Source of the DNA: Pullichristensenella excrementipullorum
GTDB taxonomy: Bacteria; Bacillota; Clostridia; Christensenellales; Aristaeellaceae
Reading direction: 5' to 3'
Assembly (NCBI GenBank): GCA_018713365.1
Contig: DVOU01000049.1
Location: 1-55,010, forward strand
Length of the DNA: 55,010 bases
Under the pieces are notes generated by a model. The model was not told where the DNA came from. It saw only the letters and a list, made by a program, of their open reading frames with translations, and searched no databases. Made by a program: the position numbers and the translations under genes. The stretch's first letter is position 1. The number at the start of each line of letters is the position of its first letter. Shown one piece after another: positions 48,446-55,010 of the stretch.

Positions 48446-49500
48446 CGCACCAGCGCCGCCTCGTTCGCGTCCCAACATACGTAGATGTTCTCGCCCTCTT
48501 CCAGCCGTTCCTCGCCCGAGGTCTGCTGGATGGCGAACACTTCCTGACCGTTTGGCAATACCGCCGTTTCACGGATGGAGCCGCCCGCGTAGTGGCGGGA
48601 CTTGAGCAGCGCGGGCAAAGCGCAGGGGCCGATGGGCCTGCGCGAGAGGCGCACGCGCTCAATGCGCAGACAGACCTCAATCCTGTCGCCCACACGCAAT
48701 TCGGGATATCCCGCGCGACCGGGGAAGCGCTGTCCTGCGCAGGAGAGCACGGGCACGCCGCTCCCCGCGTCCACGACTTCGCAAGGCAGAAAATTTGATT
48801 GGCCGATGAACTCGGCGGCGAAGCGCGTCTGCGGGCGCTCGTAGATGTCCTCGGGCGCGCCGATCTGCTCGATGAGACCGTCGCGCATGATGGCGATGCG
48901 GTCGGAGAGGTTGAGCGCCTCCTCCTGATCGTGGGTGACGTAGAGGAAGGCGATGCCGGAGCGCTTCTGGATGTCCTTGAGTTCGCGCTGCATCTGCTGG
49001 CGCAGCTTGAGGTCGAGCGCGCCCAGAGGCTCGTCCAGCAACAGCAGCTTCGGCTGCAAAACCAGCGCGCGGGCGATGGCGATGCGCTGCCGCTGGCCGC
49101 CCGAGAGCTGGGAGGGCATGCGCTTCTCAAAGCCTTCCAGCGCAACGAGGCGCAGCATTTCCTGCACGCGACAGGCACGCTCGCCCTTCTTCACGCCGCG
49201 CAGGCGCAGGCCGTAGTCGATGTTCTTTTCCACATTCATGTGCGGGAAAAGGGCGTAGCTTTGAAACACGGTGTTGACGTCGCGCTTCTCCGGCGGCAGG
49301 GCGGTGATGTCCGCGCCGTCCAGAAGCACGCTGCCCGCGTCCGGCGCGGTGAGCCCGGCGACGATGCGCAGCGTGGTTGTCTTGCCGCAGCCGGAGGGGC
49401 CGAGCAGTGTGACAAATTCGCCCGTCTCAATGGTCAGCGATACGCCGCGCAACACATCGGCGCCCTCAAATCGCTTGTGCAGATCGCGGATCTCCAGCAT
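48442..49500 (-). CDS. potA: Polyamine ABC transporter ATPase PotA
   Basis: A 352-residue ATPase with Walker A GPSGCGKTT, signature LSGGQRQRIAIARAL, Walker B LLLDEPLGALD and a C-terminal TOBE-type regulatory domain. The phrase KRDVNTVFQSYALFPHM is typical of PotA and related importers. It heads the operon potABCD, which takes up spermidine or putrescine. A promoter lies about 60-90 bases upstream. Confidence 0.95.
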   Translation of the reverse strand: MLEIRDLHKRFEGADVLRGVSLTIETGEFVTLLGPSGCGKTTTLRIVAGLTAPDAGSVLLDGADITALPPEKRDVNTVFQSYALFPHMNVEKNIDYGLRLRGVKKGERACRVQEMLRLVALEGFEKRMPSQLSGGQRQRIAIARALVLQPKLLLLDEPLGALDLKLRQQMQRELKDIQKRSGIAFLYVTHDQEEALNLSDRIAIMRDGLIEQIGAPEDIYERPQTRFAAEFIGQSNFLPCEVVDAGSGVPVLSCAGQRFPGRAGYPELRVGDRIEVCLRIERVRLSRRPIGPCALPALLKSRHYAGGSIRETAVLPNGQEVFAIQQTSGEERLEEGENIYVCWDANEAALVR

Positions 49501-49561
49501 TTTCCGTCCTTCTTTTTCCTTGCTTTCTCTCTATATATACCCGTATGCCGATATTATGAAC

Positions 49562-49590
49562 AATATAGCGTATTTTTGCGCGAGGCGCAA
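49562..49590 (-). promoter_or_regulatory. potABCD promoter with inverted repeat at the -35 box
   Basis: On the minus strand TTGCGC (49585-49590), a 17-base spacer, and TATATT (49562-49567). The -35 box forms one arm of TTGCGC-CTC-GCGCAA (49576-49590), which may be an operator. The leader to the ATG at 49500 is AT-rich. Confidence 0.55.
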
Positions 49591-49638
49591 GACAAGTTCG
49601 GTAAACTCACGTCCAAAGCAAAGGAAAATGTCCCCGCA

Positions 49639-50751
49639 TCAGGCGGGGGCGCGCAACTTGAGAAACGTGAGGGTCACGGTGCCTTCGCGGGCATCCTCGG
49701 GGCCATTGTACGTGAGGCTGAACACAGTCGCTTCGGGCGCGTAAAGGATGAAACTCGATGCGCCGACAGCCGAACTGCCGTTGGCGGTGGTGGCGAAATA
49801 GACGCCGGTCTCCAGATGCGCTGTACCATTGTAAAAGGGCGTCACCTGGATATAATTGGGGTCGCGCAGTATGGCGGAGACGCTGTAGGTGACCAGGTAG
49901 TATCCGGCCGTGAGAGAGACCTCCGTCAGAGTGGATTCGGTGATATTGCCCGTGGGATCAGGCACCGAAGGGAAAAGCGTGATCCGATCGCCGCTTGTAA
50001 AGAGGTCCTCGTAGTCGATGAAGGAGGCAAAGGCATCCGGCGGGGCGACACCGGCAGGCCCCGTCGCGCCGGTCGGACCAACTTCGCCTGCGGCCCCCGT
50101 CGGCCCGGTTGGGCCTGTCGCTCCGGTCGGACCGATTTGGCCCGCAGGCCCTGTGGCCCCGACCGGGCCCGTCGCGCCGGTCGGACCAACCTCGCCTGCG
50201 GTCCCCATCGGTCCGGCAGGCCCCGTCGCGCCCGTCGCGCCCGAAGGCCCTGTGGCCCCGGTCGGTCCGGTCGGACCCGTCGCGCCCGGGCTCCCTGACG
50301 GTCCGGTCGGCCCTTGCGCCCCCTGGACGCCCTGTGTTCCAACAGGTCCCATGGGTCCGGTCATACCCGTCGCTCCGGTCGGGCCTGTGGCTCCGATCGG
50401 CCCTATAGCTCCCGCAGGGCCGGTGGGACCGGTCGGGCCTTCCGCCCCCTCCGGGCCGCGCGGCCCACCGGCAGGCCCGGTCGGGCCTGTGGCCCCTGGC
50501 AGCCCGCGCGGCCCGACATCTCCCTGCGCGCCGGTAGGGCCTGTTGCGCCGGCAGGCCCGGTTTCGCCCATGGCTCCGCGCGGCCCTGTCGGGCCGATCC
50601 GCCCTACAGGCCCTGTGGCCCCGGTCGGCCCCGTTGGCCCGACTTTCCCGCCACAGGGCGGAGCGGGGACATGGCAGGCCCGTGCAGGGCAATACGGGCA
50701 GCCGACACAGTATAGGCGGCGTCCCAAGGGACAGCGCATGCAGTTGGACAT
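49639..50751 (-). CDS. Collagen-like GXT-repeat protein with BclA-type C-terminal domain
   Basis: A 370-residue protein. A Cys-rich N-terminus (MSNCMRCPLGRRLYCVGCPYC) is followed by about 65 collagen-like triplets, mostly GPT, GAT and GPA (about residues 36-232). A beta-rich C-terminal domain of about 135 residues resembles the trimerising tail of the Bacillus exosporium protein BclA. The triplet register is broken once, by one extra Gly in GPAGGPRG. There is no signal peptide, which fits a spore-coat or exosporium protein made in the mother cell. The start at 50751 has AAAGGAG about ten bases upstream; an upstream in-frame ATG at 50820 is not favoured. A sigma-K/E-like promoter is possible at 50788-50814. 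Confidence 0.88.
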   Translation of the reverse strand: MSNCMRCPLGRRLYCVGCPYCPARACHVPAPPCGGKVGPTGPTGATGPVGRIGPTGPRGAMGETGPAGATGPTGAQGDVGPRGLPGATGPTGPAGGPRGPEGAEGPTGPTGPAGAIGPIGATGPTGATGMTGPMGPVGTQGVQGAQGPTGPSGSPGATGPTGPTGATGPSGATGATGPAGPMGTAGEVGPTGATGPVGATGPAGQIGPTGATGPTGPTGAAGEVGPTGATGPAGVAPPDAFASFIDYEDLFTSGDRITLFPSVPDPTGNITESTLTEVSLTAGYYLVTYSVSAILRDPNYIQVTPFYNGTAHLETGVYFATTANGSSAVGASSFILYAPEATVFSLTYNGPEDAREGTVTLTFLKLRAPA

Positions 50752-50787
50752 GGCAGGCCAGCTCCTTTCGCCGGGGCATATCTCCTT

Positions 50788-50814
50788 CAGTCTATGCCGG
50801 CGCGCTGGGCGCGT
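50788..50814 (-). promoter_or_regulatory. Possible sigma-E/sigma-K-like promoter of the collagen-like gene
   Basis: On the minus strand AC (50813-50814), 16 bases, then CATAGACTG (50788-50796), close to the mother-cell sigma consensus CATANNNTA. No sigma-A type boxes were seen in this 86-base gap. Confidence 0.3.
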
Positions 50815-50837
50815 TCCCATACCATCCCAAAGTCGTT

Positions 50838-52211
50838 TCAGCGGGCGCGGCGGTCGTGCCGGCCGTCGGAATAGAAGCGCTTTTTGTCCTCGTACATGCG
50901 GCGGTCGGCCTCGTCGAACTGTTCCTTGATGTTGCAGTTTTCGCCGCGCCAGGAAGCCCCGACAGAGATATGCAGCCCATCTTCCCGCATGGCCTTGCGC
51001 ACGGCTTCTATGCCCCTGCGGAAAGCCTCCTCGCCGCTGCTGGCGTCGATGACCACGAACTCGTCGCCGCCGGTGCGGTAGGCCTTGCCTTCAAACACGC
51101 GGCGGATGTGCGCCGCCGTGCGGTGGATGAGCAGATCGCCGGCGCTGTGGCCTTCCCGGTCGTTGGTGGCTTTAAGACCGTTGATGTCAAAGCAGGCCAC
51201 GCCCAGACGCTCGCCGGGGTCGCTGTGCCGGCGGCGCAGTTCGGCGTTGAAGCTGTTGCGGTTAAACAGCCCGGTGAGCGTGTCCTCATAGCTGAGGCGC
51301 TTGAGCGTCTCCTCCAATTCCACGCGGTGGGTGACGTCAAAGGCGATGCACTGTATGATCTGTCCGCGCTCGTCTTCGCTGATGAAGGTGTTCGTGCCTG
51401 TGAGGCAGAGGCGCTTGCCGTCGCGGCTGTCCAGCTGAAAATCGACGTGCGTCACATCGCCCGGCGCTTTGAGCGCGTCGAGCGCGAGCGACATCCTTCC
51501 GTCATCCCCGGCGATGATGCCGTCGTAGAAGCCGCGCGACCAGTCGAGCGCTCGCACCCCGTCTTCGGTCACGCCGAGGATGTTGCAAAGCGTGCGGTTG
51601 AAGGTGAGCAGATGGTAAACGCCGCCCTTGCGCATCAGGCGGATGATGCCGCAGGATACGGTATCGTAGATGCTGCGCAGTTCCGCCGTCTGCTCGGCGA
51701 TCTTGCGTTTCTGCTCCTCCACGCACTGTTGCAGATAATCGTAGGTCTGGCGCGCCACTCTGGTGGGGAAGCCCACGTCGCCCTCCATCATCTCGATATA
51801 GGGGTTGGAGATGTGGATGTGACAGCAGCGCAGTTCGCCTTCCACCGCGCGATAGGCCATGGTGACGCGCTGATGCACGCGCAGATAGACGTTTGTGGAA
51901 GGGTCGGTGGCGATCCACAGCCTGCCGGTGCAGAGGAACACGCCCGGGGCGATGGTGATGGCGTCGTAGTGTTCGTCTGTGATGTTGCACCGGGGCACTT
52001 TACCGACAAACTGACGGAAGATGGCCTTGACCGCTTCCGTACCAGCGGCATATTCGCCCTCGCCGGCGCCAAACCACAAAAAGCGGTCGTCGAACCAGGC
52101 GAGTATGCCCTCCACGTCGTTTTCACAGTAGTGCTTGTGCATCAGATGGCTGGTCAGGGCCATGGCGGCCTGCGCGTCTGTGCCAAAGCGGGGGACAAGC
52201 GGCTCGTTCAA
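50838..52211 (-). CDS. Diguanylate cyclase with NTF2/SnoaL-like N-terminus, PAS-like domain and GGDEF domain
   Basis: A 457-residue cytosolic protein. Residues about 15-150 resemble a SnoaL/NTF2-like pocket (ENDVEGILAWFDDRFLWFGAG, then HQRVTMAYRAVEGELRCCHIHIS). A coiled coil (about 170-195) and a PAS-like domain follow (about 200-325), then a GGDEF domain with G381GDEF385, which makes cyclic di-GMP. No RxxD inhibitory site is seen five residues before it. The start is read as TTG at 52211 because GGAAGG lies upstream and because the promoter at 52261-52289 excludes more distant codons. No membrane helix or EAL domain is present. The small-molecule signal, if any, is unknown. Confidence 0.85.
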   Translation of the reverse strand: MNEPLVPRFGTDAQAAMALTSHLMHKHYCENDVEGILAWFDDRFLWFGAGEGEYAAGTEAVKAIFRQFVGKVPRCNITDEHYDAITIAPGVFLCTGRLWIATDPSTNVYLRVHQRVTMAYRAVEGELRCCHIHISNPYIEMMEGDVGFPTRVARQTYDYLQQCVEEQKRKIAEQTAELRSIYDTVSCGIIRLMRKGGVYHLLTFNRTLCNILGVTEDGVRALDWSRGFYDGIIAGDDGRMSLALDALKAPGDVTHVDFQLDSRDGKRLCLTGTNTFISEDERGQIIQCIAFDVTHRVELEETLKRLSYEDTLTGLFNRNSFNAELRRRHSDPGERLGVACFDINGLKATNDREGHSAGDLLIHRTAAHIRRVFEGKAYRTGGDEFVVIDASSGEEAFRRGIEAVRKAMREDGLHISVGASWRGENCNIKEQFDEADRRMYEDKKRFYSDGRHDRRAR

Positions 52212-52260
52212 GGAGATCGATCCTTCCGGGAATTTAACGAAAACTACTTGTAATATAATA

Positions 52261-52289
52261 ACTATATCACGAGTTCGCGCTAAAATCAA
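52261..52289 (-). promoter_or_regulatory. Promoter of the diguanylate cyclase gene
   Basis: On the minus strand TTGATT (52284-52289), a 17-base spacer, and TATAGT (52261-52266), about 50 bases before the TTG start at 52211. Confidence 0.65.
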
Positions 52290-52300
52290 CACCAAAATGC

Positions 52301-52328
52301 AAAAATGGGGGAGGCGCGCAGCCTCCCC
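52301..52328 (-). terminator. Rho-independent terminator of the BceAB-type operon
   Basis: On the minus strand GGGGAGGC (52321-52328) pairs with GCCTCCCC (52308-52315) around a five-base loop, followed by CATTTTTGCATTTT. It lies 16 bases after the lipoprotein gene. Confidence 0.88.
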
Positions 52329-52344
52329 GCGGGGGATCATCCCA

Positions 52345-52833
52345 TCATCCCGCCGTTTTTTGTACACTGGGCGCGAGGCGAATCTCCAGCAAGCCCGTCA
52401 GCCCCTTGGCGGTAAAGCCAAGGTAACTGCTGCCCGCGGGCAATGTCAGCGTCTTTTCGCATCCTCCCTGCGCGTCGAGCAGCACTTCGAGCCTGCGGTC
52501 GCCGGACAGGAGAAACAGCGTGCCGCCGCCGCTCTCCGCGTCGAGCGAGAAAGTCATATCCACATCGCGCCCCATGGTGGATGTGCCGCCGAAGAGGTAC
52601 TCCGTGCCGCTGAAGTTTGCGTATTCGGCGCGGTAATCGCCCGTGTAATGGTCTTCGCCGAAGGCGCGCACGCCCTGAAGCTGTATGGCGGGGGTGAGGG
52701 CGAACTGCCCGGCAAACTGCACCATGCTCTCATAGGCGGAAAGCACGCCGTCCTTGGAAAAGCGGCAGCCGCCCAGCCCCAGAGCGATGAGGGCAATGCA
52801 AACGAAAGCCAGAGCAATGGCGAGCCAACGCAT
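52345..52833 (-). CDS. Small lipoprotein of unknown function
   Basis: A 162-residue protein. Signal peptide with lipobox LGGC (Cys23), then a beta-rich domain of about 135 residues (YTGDYRAEYANFSGTEYLFGG, VDMTFSLDAESGGGTLFLLSG). No family was recognised. It starts 23 bases after the BceB-type permease with AAAGGAGG before its ATG, so it belongs to the same operon. It may sense or modulate the transporter from outside. Confidence 0.75.
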   Translation of the reverse strand: MRWLAIALAFVCIALIALGLGGCRFSKDGVLSAYESMVQFAGQFALTPAIQLQGVRAFGEDHYTGDYRAEYANFSGTEYLFGGTSTMGRDVDMTFSLDAESGGGTLFLLSGDRRLEVLLDAQGGCEKTLTLPAGSSYLGFTAKGLTGLLEIRLAPSVQKTAG

Positions 52834-52856
52834 AATAGCGCCTCCTTTCAGGTCTT

Positions 52857-54845
52857 TCAGTCGTCAGAACCGACGATGCGGTAGTAGGTGCGGGCGGTGA
52901 GGGCATAGCAGGCGGCGTAGATGAGCGCGAACGCCACCACGCTTACCAGTGTACAGAGCGCAAACAGCCCCACGTCGTTGATGCCCACCAGCGGCAGAAG
53001 CCGCATGATGAAGGGGAAGGCAAAGGCGATGTGTATACAGGCGGTGATCAGCGGCAGATAGAACATGATCAGCACCTGCGAGCGCACCGAGCGGCGTATC
53101 TCCGCCTTTTCCAGACCGACCTTGCGCATGATGGAAAAGTTGCGCTTGTCGTCATAGCCCTCGGAGAGCTGCTTGTAGTACATGATCAGCACCGTAGCCA
53201 TGATGAACAACAGCCCGAGGAACACGCCGAGGAAGAACAGCCCGCCGTTCATGCTGTAAATGTAGTCGCGCTCCTGCTCGCGCACATAGACGCGCACGTC
53301 CTCGACTCCTGCGTCCTCGGAAAGGCGCGAGAACAGATCGTCCTGACGGAAGATATTCTCAAAGTCCACCGGCTCGGCGATGTCGAAGGCGACCTGATGG
53401 ATGATCGACGAGGCCGCGCTATCGTAGATCTCCCGCTGCCGCCTGTCCAGTTCCTCCAGCGTGTCCATGTCGGGCGTCACGAGGGTGAGGATGTCCCCGT
53501 AAAGGCCGTAATAGCTGCCGGTGAAGGTAGCCATCAGGTCCACGTCGCCGGGGTCGAGCGTCTCAAACTCCAGACCCAGCAGTTCGATACTGTCGCCATC
53601 GTAGGGGAACAGGTAGATCTGGCCGGGTTCCAGCACGTCGTTGCGCCCCGTGATGCGGTTGAAGTCCTCCAGAGACACGCAGCTGAGTGTCACCAGTTCG
53701 CCGGAATTGAAGTCCGAGGTATAATCGAAGATCATCTTACCGTCGCGCAGCAGGCCGGAAAATTCCTCTTTCACATAGTCGATGCGGTTTTCCGCCGTCC
53801 AGCCGTTGTCCGCCAGCCAGTCGTCGATGACGGCGTTGACCTCATCCCGGCGTTCGAGGTCCCAGTCCTGCACGGCGATCTCGCGCGGATAGCGCCCCAT
53901 GAGGCTGCTCTCCGTGCCGATGAACATCGTCGAGGTGCCAGAGAGCATCACCAGCACCATCGTCGAAAGGATGCAGATGTTGCCCAGACCGACCGCGTTC
54001 TGCTTCATGCGGTACATCATGCCTGAAACGGAGATGAAGTGTTCCGGCTGGTAATAGTAATGTCGGTTCCGCTTCAGCAATTTCAAAACGGCGATGCTGC
54101 CGGCGGTGAACAGGCAGTAGGTGCCGATGATGACCAACACCACGGCTACGAAGAAGAACATCAGCGCTTCCAGAGGGTTCTGGATGGTCACGGCCATCCA
54201 GTAACCCGCGCCCAGCGTCAGGACGCCGATCAGCACCAGCAGCCACTTGGCCTTTGGCTCGCGCTCGCCAACCTTGTCGCCGCGCAGAAGCTCCACGGGG
54301 CTGGCAAAGTGTACCAGGCGGATGTTGTTGAGCAGGATGAGCAGGAAGATGGCCGCGAAGATGAAAAGCGTAATCAGCGCCGCCTTCAGGGAGAACGTCA
54401 GCCCGAAGGCCACGTCGAAGTCCAGCAGTTTCAGCAGGAATAAAAGCACCAGCTTGGAGAGCGCCACGCCCAGCAAAAGACCGACGACCGCGCTGAACAG
54501 CCCCACGAACAGCGTTTCAAAGAACATCATCTTCGCCAGATGCTTTTTCTCCATGCCCAGCACGTTGAGCAGGCCGAACTCCTTGCGCCGCCGCTTGGTG
54601 AGGAAGCTCGAGGTGTAAAAGAGGAAGATGACCGCGAAGATCGTCACCACGAAGCTGCCCAACACCAGCGTCGAGCGGATGGTCACCTCGCCGCGCGTGC
54701 CCGTGAGGCCGGGGTCCTCCGGCAGCATGTAGAGGATGTAGGTCATGGCCACGGTGAACACGCAGGAGAGGATGTAGGGGATATACGTCCGCGCGTTTTT
54801 GCGGATGTTGTCAAGCGCCAGCCGCGCGTAGAAGAGCTTACGCAT
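52857..54845 (-). CDS. BceB-type FtsX-like ABC permease
   Basis: A 662-residue permease with ten predicted membrane helices in the BceB layout: one N-terminal helix, two FtsX-like groups (first: FLTKRRRKEFGLLNVLGMEKKHL), and a large outer domain of about 220 residues between helices 7 and 8. This class acts in resistance to cell-wall-targeting peptides and signals to a partner sensor kinase; none is visible in the window. The start at 54845 has GGAGG nine bases upstream. It overlaps the ATPase gene by eight bases. Confidence 0.9.
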   Translation of the reverse strand: MRKLFYARLALDNIRKNARTYIPYILSCVFTVAMTYILYMLPEDPGLTGTRGEVTIRSTLVLGSFVVTIFAVIFLFYTSSFLTKRRRKEFGLLNVLGMEKKHLAKMMFFETLFVGLFSAVVGLLLGVALSKLVLLFLLKLLDFDVAFGLTFSLKAALITLFIFAAIFLLILLNNIRLVHFASPVELLRGDKVGEREPKAKWLLVLIGVLTLGAGYWMAVTIQNPLEALMFFFVAVVLVIIGTYCLFTAGSIAVLKLLKRNRHYYYQPEHFISVSGMMYRMKQNAVGLGNICILSTMVLVMLSGTSTMFIGTESSLMGRYPREIAVQDWDLERRDEVNAVIDDWLADNGWTAENRIDYVKEEFSGLLRDGKMIFDYTSDFNSGELVTLSCVSLEDFNRITGRNDVLEPGQIYLFPYDGDSIELLGLEFETLDPGDVDLMATFTGSYYGLYGDILTLVTPDMDTLEELDRRQREIYDSAASSIIHQVAFDIAEPVDFENIFRQDDLFSRLSEDAGVEDVRVYVREQERDYIYSMNGGLFFLGVFLGLLFIMATVLIMYYKQLSEGYDDKRNFSIMRKVGLEKAEIRRSVRSQVLIMFYLPLITACIHIAFAFPFIMRLLPLVGINDVGLFALCTLVSVVAFALIYAACYALTARTYYRIVGSDD

Positions 54846-55010
54846 GGTAGGAGACCTCCATGCCGGCAAACTCGCCCTGCGGCTCGGGGCTGGAGAGGGC
54901 GTTCATGGCGTCGAGTATGCGCTGGTAGAACTCGTGTTCCGCCGCGCCGCCGCGGTAGAGCTGGTGGAACACCACGCCGTCGCGCAGAAACAGCACCCTG
55001 CCCGCGTGGC
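54838..55010 (-). CDS. BceA-type ABC ATPase (C-terminal part; runs off the window)
   Basis: The last 56 codons of an ABC ATPase: HAGRVLFLRDGVVFHQLYRGG, then EHEFYQRILDAMNALSS and a short tail ending in MEVSYHA. The phrase RVLFLRDGVV...LYRGG is typical for the end of BceA/YxdL-type ATPases, and the permease gene overlaps it by eight bases. The catalytic motifs lie outside the window. Confidence 0.82.
   Translation of the reverse strand, partial: HAGRVLFLRDGVVFHQLYRGGAAEHEFYQRILDAMNALSSPEPQGEFAGMEVSYHA

Noticed and set aside
50018..50929. Plus-strand frame with GPV/APVGP repeats opposite the collagen-like gene
   Set aside because: The reverse complement of Gly-Pro-Thr codons also reads as Gly/Pro-rich sequence. 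The minus strand has the ribosome binding site, the Cys-rich start and the BclA-like tail.

Overview
The window looks like chromosomal DNA of a GC-rich member of the Bacillota (class Clostridia; I would guess near the Christensenellales, but that is inference). The evidence is strong Shine-Dalgarno sequences, sigma-A type promoters with 17-18 base spacers, a type VIIb-like secretion locus with an EssC-type ATPase and a YukD-like protein, a BceAB-type transporter, and a collagen-like protein of the exosporium (BclA) kind. No tRNA, rRNA, insertion sequence, phage gene or CRISPR array was seen.

Layout. 1-9470 holds ordinary genes: the start of a UbiB-like kinase gene and a phasin-like gene (minus strand); a four-gene operon with a siroheme-type redox protein and an iron/cobalamin-type ABC importer; a ferredoxin-fused aldo/keto reductase; rarA (minus strand); and an envelope cluster (phosphodiester glycosidase, small membrane protein, GT2-GtrA fusion). 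9470-9892 is a 423-base intergenic region with a terminator, a possible structured RNA and a promoter.

9893-43178 is the centre of the window: about 33 kb, all on the plus strand, encoding a type VII secretion (T7SS, WXG100/ESX) system with unusual accessory genes. In order: two membrane FHA proteins, an EssC-like triple-ATPase with its own FHA domain, a LytTR regulator with a receiver-like domain lacking the phospho-acceptor, an unknown gene, a YukD-like ubiquitin fold, a series of WXG100-like proteins and small helical partners, a candidate effector with a glycine/alanine-rich repetitive C-terminal half, a zinc-ribbon protein, a DUF4176 protein, a 1741-residue secreted MBG-repeat protein with a (GGET) repeat, an RCC1-like membrane protein, a VWA-FHA membrane protein, a second MBG-type membrane protein, a PP2C phosphatase, and a giant transmembrane Ser/Thr kinase. 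Kinase, phosphatase and four FHA proteins together suggest control by reversible threonine phosphorylation. I found no EsaA, EssA or EssB. The kinase has EssB-like topology (cytosolic kinase fold, one membrane segment, outer domain) but intact catalytic motifs, and it shares an Ig-like module with two neighbouring envelope proteins.

43401-55010 is on the minus strand: two PII-like proteins with a DUF1538 membrane protein, potABCD for polyamine uptake, a collagen-like protein, a GGDEF diguanylate cyclase with an NTF2-like N-terminus, and a BceAB-type transporter with a small lipoprotein gene. A bidirectional terminator at 43316-43350 separates this block from the T7SS locus.
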